Source of the DNA: Vibrio splendidus
GTDB lineage: Bacteria > Pseudomonadota > Gammaproteobacteria > Enterobacterales > Vibrionaceae
Assembly: GCF_001557875.1 (NCBI RefSeq)
Contig: NZ_LNRF01000008.1
Span: 62,001-126,000, forward strand
Length of the DNA: 64,000 nucleotides
Direction of reading: 5' to 3'
Numbering within the stretch: position 1 is the stretch's first letter; each line of letters starts with the position of its first letter. The notes under the pieces were generated by a model that was given only the letters and a program-made list of their open reading frames with translations, was not told where the DNA came from and made no database searches. Made by a program: the position numbers and the translations under genes. Positions 1-7,394 of this stretch are shown piece by piece.

Positions 1-256
1 CCTCAACGATACACGCAAGCTGCGGGTTCAAATCTTCTTCAAGATCTTTGCTTTGGTACGTGCCAGTATCTGTGATGACGCCACGGAGTGTAGGCAAAAA
101 CCCACAGCTGCGCTTGGCTTGATCAATCAGGCTTAATTCACTGCTAATAGAAAAGTAAGACGGGATAGGGCCAGCATCTTCGATAAACATCGGTTTCAAT
201 TCTTCAAAAGCTGTAATCACCAGCCAGTCGATGCCGTTCACATGATGGATAAACAT
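1..256 (-). CDS. Hypothetical protein, C-terminus cut by the window edge
   Basis: An open frame runs leftward from the ATG at 256 and leaves the window after 85 codons. It begins MFIHHVNGIDWLVITAFEEL and stays open throughout. I do not recognise the family. There is no signal peptide or membrane segment in the visible part, so it is probably cytoplasmic. The gene reads away from the repeat-rich segment to its right and may be the left-hand boundary gene of the accessory region. Only the N-terminal portion is visible, so no function is proposed. Confidence 0.5.
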   Translation of the reverse strand, partial: MFIHHVNGIDWLVITAFEELKPMFIEDAGPIPSYFSISSELSLIDQAKRSCGFLPTLRGVITDTGTYQSKDLEEDLNPQLACIVE

Positions 257-355
257 TGTTTATAAATACCTAGATTCTCGATAATTCTGATGCGGGGATT
301 CTAACACTATCAAGTGTAGAGCGTGGGAGAAATTGAGTTTCACTAGGAACACAAG

Positions 356-378
356 AAGGCCCCGCAATCGCGAGGCTT
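356..378 (-). terminator. Degenerate member of the recurring GGCC..GCGAGG terminator hairpin
   Basis: An imperfect stem (AAGGCCCCGC / GCGAGGCTT) surrounds an AATC loop. It is one of seven versions of the same hairpin between 350 and 13,040. It precedes a decayed hydrolase 3' end, just as the intact hydrolase at 6237-7109 is followed by its own copy at 6166-6189. Confidence 0.5.
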
Positions 379-410
379 TCGTTTTTCTATCGAACCGTTA
401 CCGTTATCCT

Positions 411-477
411 TTAACAACGACAGCACCCTACTCGAATTTCACCGCTTTCATCACGTTGTATTGAACGGTTCTAGCAT
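411..477 (-). pseudogene. Decayed fragment of alpha/beta hydrolase 3' end (copy 1)
   Basis: This stretch aligns by eye with the 3' end and downstream region of the intact hydrolase gene (about 6222-6300). Shared blocks include TTTAACAAC, ACAGCACCCTACT and ACCGCTTT. It cannot code for anything useful. The similarity stops where the 484-669 repeat begins, as if the repeat had inserted into it. Confidence 0.6.
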
Positions 478-483
478 CAAAAA

Positions 484-669
484 CTCCCCCTCTAGCTCCC
501 CCTCAAATGATGTTCACCGATCTCTTTAGATTAACGTTCGAGGGGAAGAACATTCTTTGTCGCTGGACATATAGCTGCACATGTAGCGAACGGTATTCAG
601 TTCCTCCCCTTTCCCGTTGCCAACAAGAGATTGGAGATGAAAACCAAGGGGAGGTTAGGAGGGGATTGT
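484..669. repeat. Interspersed structured repeat, copy A (about 185 bp)
   Basis: This block recurs at 4218-4388 (nearly full length) and 2981-3068 (right half only). Its right half contains nested inverted repeats: an outer pair CCTCCCCTT...AAGGGGAGG and an inner pair CCAA...TTGG, so it could fold as a stem-loop on either strand. Copy A is flanked on both sides by fragments of the hydrolase 3' end. It has no transposase and resembles a non-autonomous, MITE-like or REP-like element. Confidence 0.65.
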
Positions 670-679
670 CACGTGCAAC

Positions 680-829
680 TACCCTATTTCACCAGCTTCA
701 AAGCTTTCACCAGAGTAATGTTGAATTGCTGAGTTGTGCTAGCACTGGAAAATGGCTTGCCCCTTCAATGTAGAAAACACTGCAAACCCTGATGTGTTTC
801 TTGTTCACTTCCGAGTCCGTCAATGTCAA
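680..829 (-). pseudogene. Decayed fragment of alpha/beta hydrolase 3' end (copy 2)
   Basis: About 150 nt align with 6234-6383 of the intact hydrolase gene. The clearest shared block is TGATGTGTTTCTTGTTC followed by a matching TCCG..GT segment. Many substitutions and small indels destroy the reading frame. The copy starts again at the stop-codon end of the gene, immediately right of repeat A, so it is a second fragment and not the continuation of copy 1. Confidence 0.65.
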
Positions 830-891
830 AATATTCTTGCTAAAAAGGTAGAAAAGTTTATAGTATTTTTTAGCTAAAATTGAGAATCAAT

Positions 892-1149
892 ATGTCATTA
901 CAGAAAAAACAATCCAAAGTATCACTGAACATCAAAATCTCATCAGACTTAGATGTTCGTCTTAAACGAGCGAGAAAAGCAGCGCGTGAACAGGGGTTGA
1001 TGTTCAACGTATCTCAAGAAGTTGAAAAGTTTCTTGAGAAGGAAATAAAGAAAGTGGAACGCCAACTATCAATCGATGAAGAGATTAAGAATAACCTCGA
1101 GGATCTTGGTGGGCTTGATATAGATAAAATGATGAAATCAATGGATTAA
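892..1149 (+). CDS. Small ribbon-helix-helix-like protein
   Basis: This 85-residue, highly charged protein starts at the ATG at 892. A TTG twelve bases upstream is also in frame but less likely. Residues about 8-20 (KVSLNIKISSDLDVRLKRA) look like the short beta strand and first helix of a ribbon-helix-helix DNA-binding fold. A second helix near FNVSQEVEKFLEK and an acidic tail follow. Proteins of this kind are common on plasmids and near antitoxin or partition loci. It sits 28 nt upstream of a 40-codon membrane peptide gene in the same direction, so the two may be co-transcribed and end at the hairpin at 1348-1371. The fold is inferred by eye. No partner toxin is identified. Confidence 0.65.
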   Translation: MSLQKKQSKVSLNIKISSDLDVRLKRARKAAREQGLMFNVSQEVEKFLEKEIKKVERQLSIDEEIKNNLEDLGGLDIDKMMKSMD

Positions 1150-1177
1150 TCAAAAACAACAAAGCGTGGAGATAATT

Positions 1178-1300
1178 ATGGGCACAATAATCGGACTGTT
1201 AATTTTAGCTGGCATCACTGTATTCCTAAAGCGTCAAACGGGACTTCATTTGCATGAGTGGATTGCAAAAAAATATAAAGACTCCCAAGACAAAAAATAA
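1178..1300 (+). CDS. 40-residue single-span membrane peptide
   Basis: An ATG at 1178, preceded by GTGGAG about seven bases upstream, opens a 40-codon frame ending in TAA at 1300. Residues 2-17 (GTIIGLLILAGITVFL) form one hydrophobic span, followed by a basic, hydrophilic tail containing HLHEWIAKKY. It lies directly downstream of the ribbon-helix-helix-like gene and before a terminator. Size and topology recall small membrane peptides, including some toxins, but nothing in the sequence proves such a role. Confidence 0.5.
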   Translation: MGTIIGLLILAGITVFLKRQTGLHLHEWIAKKYKDSQDKK

Positions 1301-1347
1301 TGGACTCTATCAGTTTGACAGGCTCCATCGATTTGACTTAAAAAACT

Positions 1348-1371
1348 AAGGCCCCGTAATCGCTAGGCCTT
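1348..1371 (+). terminator. Recurring terminator hairpin
   Basis: The stem AAGGCC..GGCCTT is followed by TGGTTTT. It would end transcription from the two small genes at 892-1300. It is also the left part of a duplicated unit (terminator plus hydrolase 3' end) that continues to 1489. Confidence 0.6.
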
Positions 1372-1402
1372 GGTTTTATCTTCTAACGGCTATAACTATC
1401 TT

Positions 1403-1489
1403 TTAATAACTACCGCACCCAACTTCACCGCTTTCATCAACGTTAGGTGAACTGCTTTGGTTACTCTAACAATAGGAAATGACCAGTCA
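1403..1489 (-). pseudogene. Decayed fragment of alpha/beta hydrolase 3' end (copy 3)
   Basis: This aligns with 6220-6313 of the intact gene. Shared blocks are ACCGC, CTTCAC, ATCAACGTT and GAACTGCTTTGGTT, in the same order and the same distance from the terminator hairpin. The reverse-strand frame is open for a short distance but retains only the last 20 or so codons, so it is a remnant. Confidence 0.65.
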
Positions 1490-1504
1490 GATAAATGAGT
1501 GTCG

Positions 1505-2692
1505 CTATTGTTTTTGTAGCCTATTGAATCCATTAATCCGCTGATGAAGCTGCGTGCCCATAGTCAACGACACAAACAGGCTAATCAAAGCAATCACTGC
1601 TCCTGTAACAAACACCCATTGATAACCAGACATCCAGATAATTCCCAACAAAAATGGCAAGAACACCGCTGCAATATGGTTGATAGTGAATGACAAACTC
1701 GCCGTTGAAGCCACTTCATCTTCCCGAATTGTCTTTTTAAAGTATGTGTTTAAAGCTATCGCAAAACTAAAAATAATACTGTCGACAACATACAGCGCCG
1801 CTGCCGCATAATGATCATCCACAAATGCGTAAGATAGGAATAGCAACACTAACGCGGCATACTCAATGATCAAAGCGAGCCTCTCTCCTACTCGATCGAT
1901 AAATCTCCCAACATAAGGTAGAGCAAGCGTCGCAGCTAAACTGGAGACCATAAACAGAGCGGCCATCATCGCGATCGTATATTGAAACTTGGTCACCATC
2001 AGTAAGCCAGAAAATGCCACAAAGATTTGTCTTCTTGCCCCACTCAAAAAGGTAAGAATGTAATAGGTCGTGTACTCTCGTCGGACAATGAGTTTGGTGT
2101 GTTGCTTCACCTCTGTGTGAGTATCTTGAAACGTGGCCAAGTAAACCGCCAGCCAGAAACATATTATTCCACAAGTAAAGAAAATAGCCTTATCTGAAAC
2201 ATCAAACAGATAGCTCGCGACCATAATACCTAGAAACGTCACCATCGAGAAAAAAGAGGCTGCAGAGCGAATCTTTCCCATTGATTCACTAAAGTTCTCG
2301 GTCTCTAACAATTGGGTTGAAAGTGATTTGTTCACCGCCTCTAAATAATGGAAGCCAATAGACATGATCGTCGTGCTGAAATAGAAGCCATAAATCGAAG
2401 GCAAATACCCAGTCACGGCAACGCCTAGCCCTAATGTTGCAACCGACAGTACAGCGACTCTTTGTTCTGAAGCGATGAACAACAGAAACAAAACAGTAAA
2501 TGAAAGCAAGCCTGGGATTTCCCTGACACTCTGCAATGCACCCACATCAGCACCGGTCATACCAACAGTATCGACAGCGAAGTTATTCATCACAACTCGC
2601 CACCCAGTATTCGCTATCACTGACGCGATCGCGATAATAACCAACATCGCAAATGAGCTTCGCGATGTTAAAAGCCTAAGCCAAAGAGTCAT
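1505..2692 (-). CDS. MFS transporter
   Basis: This 395-residue integral membrane protein has about 12 hydrophobic segments spread over its length, typical of major facilitator superfamily carriers. It has a central hydrophilic loop near residues 185-205 (FQDTHTEVKQHTKLIVRREY). The short conserved-looking loop FIDRVGERLAL near residue 265 fits the repeat of the MFS loop 2-3 motif in the second half (GRxxDRxG). The N-terminus is a short amphipathic stretch followed at once by the first span. No pathway is evident from the context. It is transcribed alone, convergent with the small genes at 892-1300 and separated from them by the hydrolase remnant. Substrate unknown, efflux most likely. Confidence 0.8.
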   Translation of the reverse strand: MTLWLRLLTSRSSFAMLVIIAIASVIANTGWRVVMNNFAVDTVGMTGADVGALQSVREIPGLLSFTVLFLLFIASEQRVAVLSVATLGLGVAVTGYLPSIYGFYFSTTIMSIGFHYLEAVNKSLSTQLLETENFSESMGKIRSAASFFSMVTFLGIMVASYLFDVSDKAIFFTCGIICFWLAVYLATFQDTHTEVKQHTKLIVRREYTTYYILTFLSGARRQIFVAFSGLLMVTKFQYTIAMMAALFMVSSLAATLALPYVGRFIDRVGERLALIIEYAALVLLFLSYAFVDDHYAAAALYVVDSIIFSFAIALNTYFKKTIREDEVASTASLSFTINHIAAVFLPFLLGIIWMSGYQWVFVTGAVIALISLFVSLTMGTQLHQRINGFNRLQKQ

Positions 2693-3124
2693 TTAAGCCG
2701 CCGATTCTAAAAGAAAATCTTGAATATGATCGCGCATGAATGAAGCCGTTATTAGTTTTCCGTTCATATTCAGATCCTCAAAAATAATGGTATGTTCTGA
2801 GCTTTGTAACGATATGCAACTAAGAAAAAGAACACAGAGACAATACAACTCGCTAACAAATTGTTACACGATCGTTTTTAGAATGTTATTTCTTGAGATT
2901 GGTAAGTATTCAGAGAGGTTTTACTTATTTGAGACATTCATTGAAGACTGTTATTGGTTATTAAAAACACAACTGCACTGGCAACGATCGGTATTCAGTT
3001 CCTCCCCTTTCCCGCTACCAACAAGAGATTGGAGATGTAAACCAAGGGGGAGGTTAGGAGAGGATTGTTAGTCGAACCTTACGTACACTCTCCAAGTTGT
3101 TTTGCTCGCTGTACAACACACAAA
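2693..3124. other. Intergenic stretch with no convincing gene
   Basis: This holds the upstream region of the MFS gene and then AT-rich sequence. The right part carries repeat copy B. A possible 111-codon frame at 2736-3071 runs into the repeat and has no homology that I recognise. Confidence 0.5.
2981..3068. repeat. Interspersed structured repeat, copy B (right half only)
   Basis: From GGTATTCAGTTCCTCCCC onward this matches copies A and C almost base for base, including the CCTCCCCTT...AAGGGGGAGG pairing and the inner ACCAACAAGAGATTGG segment. The left half of the element is missing. Confidence 0.65.
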
Positions 3125-3148
3125 AAGGCCTCGTAATCGCGAGGCCTT
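3125..3148 (-). terminator. Recurring terminator hairpin
   Basis: The stem AAGGCCTCG..CGAGGCCTT lies 19 nt past the stop of the lipoprotein gene at 3167. On the minus strand it is followed by TTTTTG, so it is a good intrinsic terminator for that gene. Confidence 0.75.
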
Positions 3149-3166
3149 AGTTCATTAGAGATATAT

Positions 3167-4015
3167 TTACTTCGACATAACATCACACTTGGTTTCATCT
3201 AAACCAAGCCCTTTTGCAGCTAGCTTACATTGCTCTTTAATGTCTGTTATCTGGTTCTCCCACTGCTGATCAAAAGATGGAAGTGAATTACTGTTGATAG
3301 TTGCGAAATACTGATCGCGCATTAATAAAAAGTTTGACCTAATAGCCTGTTGATCAGCATAGACCTTAACAGCCTTAGTGAGCAGCTTTGCGATATCTTT
3401 CGGGTCGTATGCTATTGACTGTCGTCCATCCTTATCAGCCCCACCGAGAGTAATTTGATACAAGATGTCATAGTAATCACGCTGAATACGATGCACCTGT
3501 TTCTGATACCTATCGTAACTGGTTTCTTTTACGGCCTTGTTGAGCTTATCAATATTACCTTTCGTAAATTCATTAAGTAATTCAAAGGTATTGTTTTTTA
3601 TTAGTTCAGATTTGTCTTTCTGCGATTGCGCAATAATTGAGTATGAAAGCTCATTGAGGCGCAATGCCCTGCTCAATGCTAATTGTTTTGCTTGCGGTGA
3701 AATAACAAAGTTGATGATATCGTCCGCATTAGGCTTAGTTTCGGCGTACACTTCTTTAATATCAGTGACTTGTTTCACTTGAAAATCGGACATAAGTGTT
3801 GAGTTAGTTAGCACGTCTCCTTGTACAAATTTAGGTAAAGGCCTTGGAGCACACCCGATAACGGTATCTAGGGCTCTCGCGCCTAACGTAAGTTCGTTGC
3901 TAAAAACTTCAGTAAGTTGGTCGTTGTAAGGTTGGCACCAAGATTTGTCTGCAACTTCGTTTGTAGACACACATCCAGCGAGTAATAAAACGATTAGTGT
4001 TAGATACTTATACAT
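3167..4015 (-). CDS. Putative lipoprotein of unknown function
   Basis: This 282-residue protein begins with a lipoprotein signal. A hydrophobic N-terminus leads to LLAG-C with Cys15 as the predicted lipidation site, so it should be anchored in a membrane facing the periplasm. The rest is hydrophilic and largely helical in appearance, with cysteines at about 27, 55, 264 and 275. No catalytic motif or known domain is evident. It is a single gene, ended by the hairpin at 3125-3148, with repeat copy C in the region upstream of its start. Serine or Asn follows the lipobox at +2 to +4, which gives no clear Lol-avoidance (Asp+2) signal, so the outer membrane is the likelier location. Confidence 0.7.
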   Translation of the reverse strand: MYKYLTLIVLLLAGCVSTNEVADKSWCQPYNDQLTEVFSNELTLGARALDTVIGCAPRPLPKFVQGDVLTNSTLMSDFQVKQVTDIKEVYAETKPNADDIINFVISPQAKQLALSRALRLNELSYSIIAQSQKDKSELIKNNTFELLNEFTKGNIDKLNKAVKETSYDRYQKQVHRIQRDYYDILYQITLGGADKDGRQSIAYDPKDIAKLLTKAVKVYADQQAIRSNFLLMRDQYFATINSNSLPSFDQQWENQITDIKEQCKLAAKGLGLDETKCDVMSK

Positions 4016-4217
4016 AAGAAATCTCTTTATCTGACGTTGAGTTTAAAGCCTCCCCACATGATGAAAGGTGCTGTTAAAATTATTTTTATCAGTAAAGAGG
4101 TCATTACAGGTTAGATTAGCCATTTACAGATAAGTGTGACACCTGTTGTATATTTAACGATGAAGATATAAATATTTCGTATGTTAGGTGCTTGGTTTGT
4201 ATGAAGCATACAACACT

Positions 4218-4388
4218 ACCCTCAAATGCAGTTCAACGATCTCTTTAGATTAACGTTCGAGGGGGAGAACATTCTTTGTCGCTGAACATATAGCAACACA
4301 TGTAGCGAACGGTATTCAGTTCCTCCCCTTTCCCATTACCAACAAGAGATTGGAGATGTGAATCAAGGGGAGGTTGGGAGGGGATTAT
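4218..4388. repeat. Interspersed structured repeat, copy C
   Basis: A near full-length copy of the element at 484-669. Both contain CTCAAATG, ATCTCTTTAGATTAACG, GAACATTCTTTGTCGCTG and the paired CCTCCCCTT...AAGGGGAGG. It occupies most of the space between the divergent lipoprotein genes at 3167-4015 and 4512-4892. I saw nothing else in that gap apart from a possible TATACT -10 box near 4474-4479. Confidence 0.65.
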
Positions 4389-4511
4389 CGGTCAAGCCTC
4401 ATATGCAATTGATTCAAAAGCAATAACGCAATTTGTTACAATGCCCATAATTAAAGGGTGATCTTATTTCGCTATACTCCGCGCCTAATTCCAGAAACAG
4501 ACCTAATACCA

Positions 4512-4892
4512 ATGAATATCTTTAAAACCTTGGCTCTTTCTATCACGCTATTTTTAGTTGGCTGTGCATCTGGTTCAGCAATATTAGTCGGTGAAGCCAG
4601 AGACCCAATTACACCTCAAGAGGTTACGCTATATCTTGAAGCGCCTGAGAGCTATGAAAAAATAGCTTTAGTTGACGCATCTAGTGATGCAGGGATGACG
4701 AAACAAGGCTCCATCGACTATGCAATCGAAGAGTTAAAAAAGCAGGCGGCTAAACTAGGAGCTAATGGTGTCTTACTTCAAGCGACAGGAAGCAACAGCT
4801 CTGTAGTATTGGGAGGCGTTGGCACAGACTACCAGTACTTAATCCCTGTTTCAGAACAGACGGTTAATGGAATCGCGATCTACACAGAGTAA
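4512..4892 (+). CDS. Small lipoprotein
   Basis: I chose the ATG at 4512 because the encoded MNIFKTLALSITLFLVGC is a complete lipoprotein signal with LVGC as lipobox. The frame is open further upstream, but that part overlaps a likely promoter (TATACT near 4474-4479). The mature protein is about 110 residues. Its central part reads SYEKIALVDASSDAG and later KQAAKLGANGVLLQATG, a layout seen in small surface lipoproteins of the DUF4156/RcsF-like type, where a conserved LGAN segment follows a helix. The exact family is not established. It is monocistronic, and a strong terminator lies 42 nt beyond the stop. Confidence 0.7.
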   Translation: MNIFKTLALSITLFLVGCASGSAILVGEARDPITPQEVTLYLEAPESYEKIALVDASSDAGMTKQGSIDYAIEELKKQAAKLGANGVLLQATGSNSSVVLGGVGTDYQYLIPVSEQTVNGIAIYTE

Positions 4893-4933
4893 TTAATATT
4901 GTGCAAGTTAGCTGTCTCGTCAGCACAAACAAA

Positions 4934-4957
4934 AAGGCCTCGCAATCACGAGGCCTT
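4934..4957. terminator. Recurring terminator hairpin between convergent genes
   Basis: The stem AAGGCCTCG..CGAGGCCTT has A residues before it and TGTTTTAT after it, so it can work in both directions. It lies between the small lipoprotein (+) and the hydrolase at 5013-5939 (-). Confidence 0.7.
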
Positions 4958-5012
4958 GTTTTATCTGCGTTCCAACGAAAAAGTAGCTAGCAATTTACGA
5001 TGGCAAACCAAA

Positions 5013-5939
5013 TTAACTCGAGAGCCATTCATCCAATACTGTGATGAATTTAGGGTTGATGAGATAACCGATGGAAGCGTGCGGATTACTTTTTCCGTTG
5101 CGAATATTGAGGTTATAGATTGGGTGGATGTCTTTCATTCCGCCGGGTATCAGATCCAGTTTGAGCATGTCTTTGAAGTCATTTCTAATTTTGCTGTCAT
5201 GAGAGATAAAATCATCTTCTGCCGATATGTTTATCCACTGCTGAATGTTTAAAGGATACTTTTTCTCATCTTTCAAGCGGCTCCCTTTTAGCCTATCTTT
5301 TACGTTTTCATCGCCTAACGGTGACCCAAGCGTAAGCAATAAGTTGACCTTATTATCCGCACCATAGTCATGCCTATACTCTCCGTAATGAGACAACTTC
5401 CACAGCACGTCATAACTGATCATCGACCCGAGACTGTGCGCTACAATCATCACATCATCTCGATGATCAAGCGCTTCCTGCAGTTCAACCATTAGCCTAT
5501 GCCTGACATCGCTGCCAAAATAGGTATCTTCATACCAATAGTGCGCCATATCCGGCGCGACCTTCGTTATCAGTGTCTCAGCCACACCTAGCTTTCCAAA
5601 TAGCGATGAAAAAGTATCTGCTAGCGCCTCTTTCAGAAAACCAATTTTAGATACCTTGTTATACGTTGTTTTATTGAACTGGCTTGTCTTGTACTTCTTG
5701 AGTTCAGACAGCGCTTGCTGTCGACTTGCAGGGTCTTCCGTTGGTTTCTCTAACAATGTGTTTGATAGTTCACCGTAATAGACAAACCGTTTATCGACAT
5801 CTTTAAAAGCTTGTAATGAACTTGAGTCTCCACAATCTCGCTGCAAGCCATGTTCTATAGCCTCGTACCAGAGTGCTTGAAGGGGAGCTTTGTCGGGCTT
5901 TTGAGCGCGACCATGAATGAATATTATTTTCTTAGCCAT
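5013..5939 (-). CDS. Alpha/beta hydrolase-fold protein
   Basis: Reading from the ATG at 5939 (308 residues), the protein opens with KKIIFIHG, a beta strand plus oxyanion-hole His-Gly typical of this fold. AHSLGS follows at about residues 167-172 and holds the probable nucleophilic Ser. A later TLGSPLGD segment is common in cytosolic lipase-like or PGAP1-like hydrolases. An ATG 13 codons earlier (5978) is in frame but lies inside a perfect palindrome (5967-5979). The later start has AGGA about 12 nt upstream. There is no obvious signal peptide from 5939. Substrate unknown. This protein is unrelated in detail to the hydrolase at 6237-7109. Confidence 0.65.
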   Translation of the reverse strand: MAKKIIFIHGRAQKPDKAPLQALWYEAIEHGLQRDCGDSSSLQAFKDVDKRFVYYGELSNTLLEKPTEDPASRQQALSELKKYKTSQFNKTTYNKVSKIGFLKEALADTFSSLFGKLGVAETLITKVAPDMAHYWYEDTYFGSDVRHRLMVELQEALDHRDDVMIVAHSLGSMISYDVLWKLSHYGEYRHDYGADNKVNLLLTLGSPLGDENVKDRLKGSRLKDEKKYPLNIQQWINISAEDDFISHDSKIRNDFKDMLKLDLIPGGMKDIHPIYNLNIRNGKSNPHASIGYLINPKFITVLDEWLSS

Positions 5940-5966
5940 AGCAGGACGTCCTAAACACATAGTTAA

Positions 5967-5979
5967 AGTGATTATCACT
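5967..5979. promoter_or_regulatory. 13-bp palindrome upstream of hydrolase gene
   Basis: AGTGATTATCACT is a perfect inverted repeat around one central base, 28 nt upstream of the preferred start at 5939. It could be a repressor-binding site. No regulator is assigned. Confidence 0.3.
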
Positions 5980-6165
5980 AGAAAGCCCCCCTAGATTCGG
6001 TCAGCCCTTGCTAATAAAAGTGGTGCTAATTACGTATCTAGGGGTGGTTGGTAGAGCATTTATATAACTATGAGGCCGTCGTTTAAGGACGATAAACGAG
6101 TGAACGAAGCGATCATTACTCGCAAATTGAAATGAATGTAGCTAGCAAAACCTCCAACTCACAAA

Positions 6166-6189
6166 AAGGCCCCGCACACGCGAGGCCTT
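6166..6189 (-). terminator. Recurring terminator hairpin after the hydrolase gene
   Basis: The stem AAGGCC..GGCCTT lies 48 nt past the stop codon of the hydrolase at 6237 and is followed on the minus strand by TTTTTG. It belongs to the seven-member terminator family. This copy plus the adjacent gene end is the apparent parent of the fragments at 356-477 and 1348-1489. Confidence 0.75.
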
Positions 6190-6236
6190 GGTTTTTATAT
6201 CAACAGTTGCAGCCATCATTTAACAACTACAGCACC

Positions 6237-7109
6237 CTACTTCACTGACTTGACCGCTTTAATCAACGTTGCGTTGAACTGCTTTGGTTGCTCAAGCATT
6301 GGGAAGTGGCCTGAGTCTTCAACGTAGTAAATGCTGTAATCCTTGATGTGTTTCTTGTTCGCTTCTGAATCCGTTGGCCATAGGCGAGCGTTAACCAATA
6401 TTACTGGCACATTCACGTTCTCATACACGCGGTGTGCTTCGCCTGTCACGTATTGGCCTAGATAATGGCGGAACTGGTTTATCGCGATAGCTGGCGGTGC
6501 TGATGCCATGTCTTGCGTTACCCAGTAAAGTAAATCTGCGTCTACATCTTTTGGTAGCGAGTCTTTCACGAACGCAGTAATGCCCGCTTGGAAGTTTGCT
6601 TCAAACGGCTTGGTCATTGCATCTAGGTCGCTTTGTGAAACCGCTAGTGCGACGTTTTGAGATGTATCGATACCAATAATGCCCTTCACTCTTTTCGGCA
6701 TCAGTTTAGCGGCTTCTGCAATTACGCCACCTGCCATCGAATGCCCAACTAAGATGACTGAATCGAGTTGTTCTTTCTCGATGACGGCTTTGATGTCTTC
6801 AGCGAATGCAACCATGGTGTACTCTTCGCGGTTGAACGATGAGTTACCGTGCCCTGCTAAGTCCATAGTGATCACTTGGTACTGCGTTGAAAACTCACTC
6901 ACTTGGTTTTTCCAAAGCCTGCTGTCTAAGCTCCAACCGTGAATGAAGATCAGTGCCGTCTCCGCAGTCCCACTTTTGCCATACGCAATTTGCTCACCAT
7001 CGTGAGATATAGCAATACCGTACTTAACCTTTGAATCATAAGCCATGGCATTAAAGCTACCAAGTGCCATGAATACCAAGAGTGTGATATTTAGAATTAA
7101 ACGTTTCAT
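6237..7109 (-). CDS. Exported alpha/beta hydrolase
   Basis: This 290-residue protein has a classical Sec signal peptide, with likely cleavage after AMA at residue 23, so it acts in the periplasm or outside. The fold signature is complete: HGWS oxyanion loop (about 57-60), nucleophile elbow GHSMAG with Ser124, probable acid Asp247 and catalytic His268 in DSGHFPMLEQP. This layout matches the esterase/haloperoxidase-like branch of the superfamily, with an unknown small ester or lactone as substrate. The 3' end of this gene with its terminator has been copied at least three times into the region 356-1489. Confidence 0.75.
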   Translation of the reverse strand: MKRLILNITLLVFMALGSFNAMAYDSKVKYGIAISHDGEQIAYGKSGTAETALIFIHGWSLDSRLWKNQVSEFSTQYQVITMDLAGHGNSSFNREEYTMVAFAEDIKAVIEKEQLDSVILVGHSMAGGVIAEAAKLMPKRVKGIIGIDTSQNVALAVSQSDLDAMTKPFEANFQAGITAFVKDSLPKDVDADLLYWVTQDMASAPPAIAINQFRHYLGQYVTGEAHRVYENVNVPVILVNARLWPTDSEANKKHIKDYSIYYVEDSGHFPMLEQPKQFNATLIKAVKSVK

Positions 7110-7394
7110 AGTGTCTCTCTACTTACTTTGGAGGGAACACAGAAAGCGCTCCTCTCAATCAATATAGCCACTATAAAGTGTGAAGTTGTAGACGGGTCAA
7201 TGAGAATTAAACACGAGTTATTCATCTGATTTTATCAACAGGACGTTTACCCCTATTCAGTCTCCACTTAAAGAACCATAGGTAGATCCAATATAAACCT
7301 CAAAATAATTGTGCTTTTTTTGAACGTAAGGTACATTTCAACACAATAAACAGTAACTTACTGATATTTATCACAATAAAGGTTTCTAAGCTTA

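Noticed and set aside
507..773. 88-codon open frame on the plus strand
   Set aside because: It lies across repeat copy A and a decayed hydrolase fragment, has no ribosome site and no family features.
1863..2174. Second frame inside the MFS gene
   Set aside because: It overlaps a clear 12-span transporter and has no features of its own.
4899..5252. 117-codon frame on the plus strand
   Set aside because: It begins before a terminator hairpin and runs antisense through the hydrolase gene. It is a shadow frame.
5967..5979. Fur box
   Set aside because: The palindrome AGTGATTATCACT lacks the extended GATAATGAT-type repeats, so iron control cannot be claimed.
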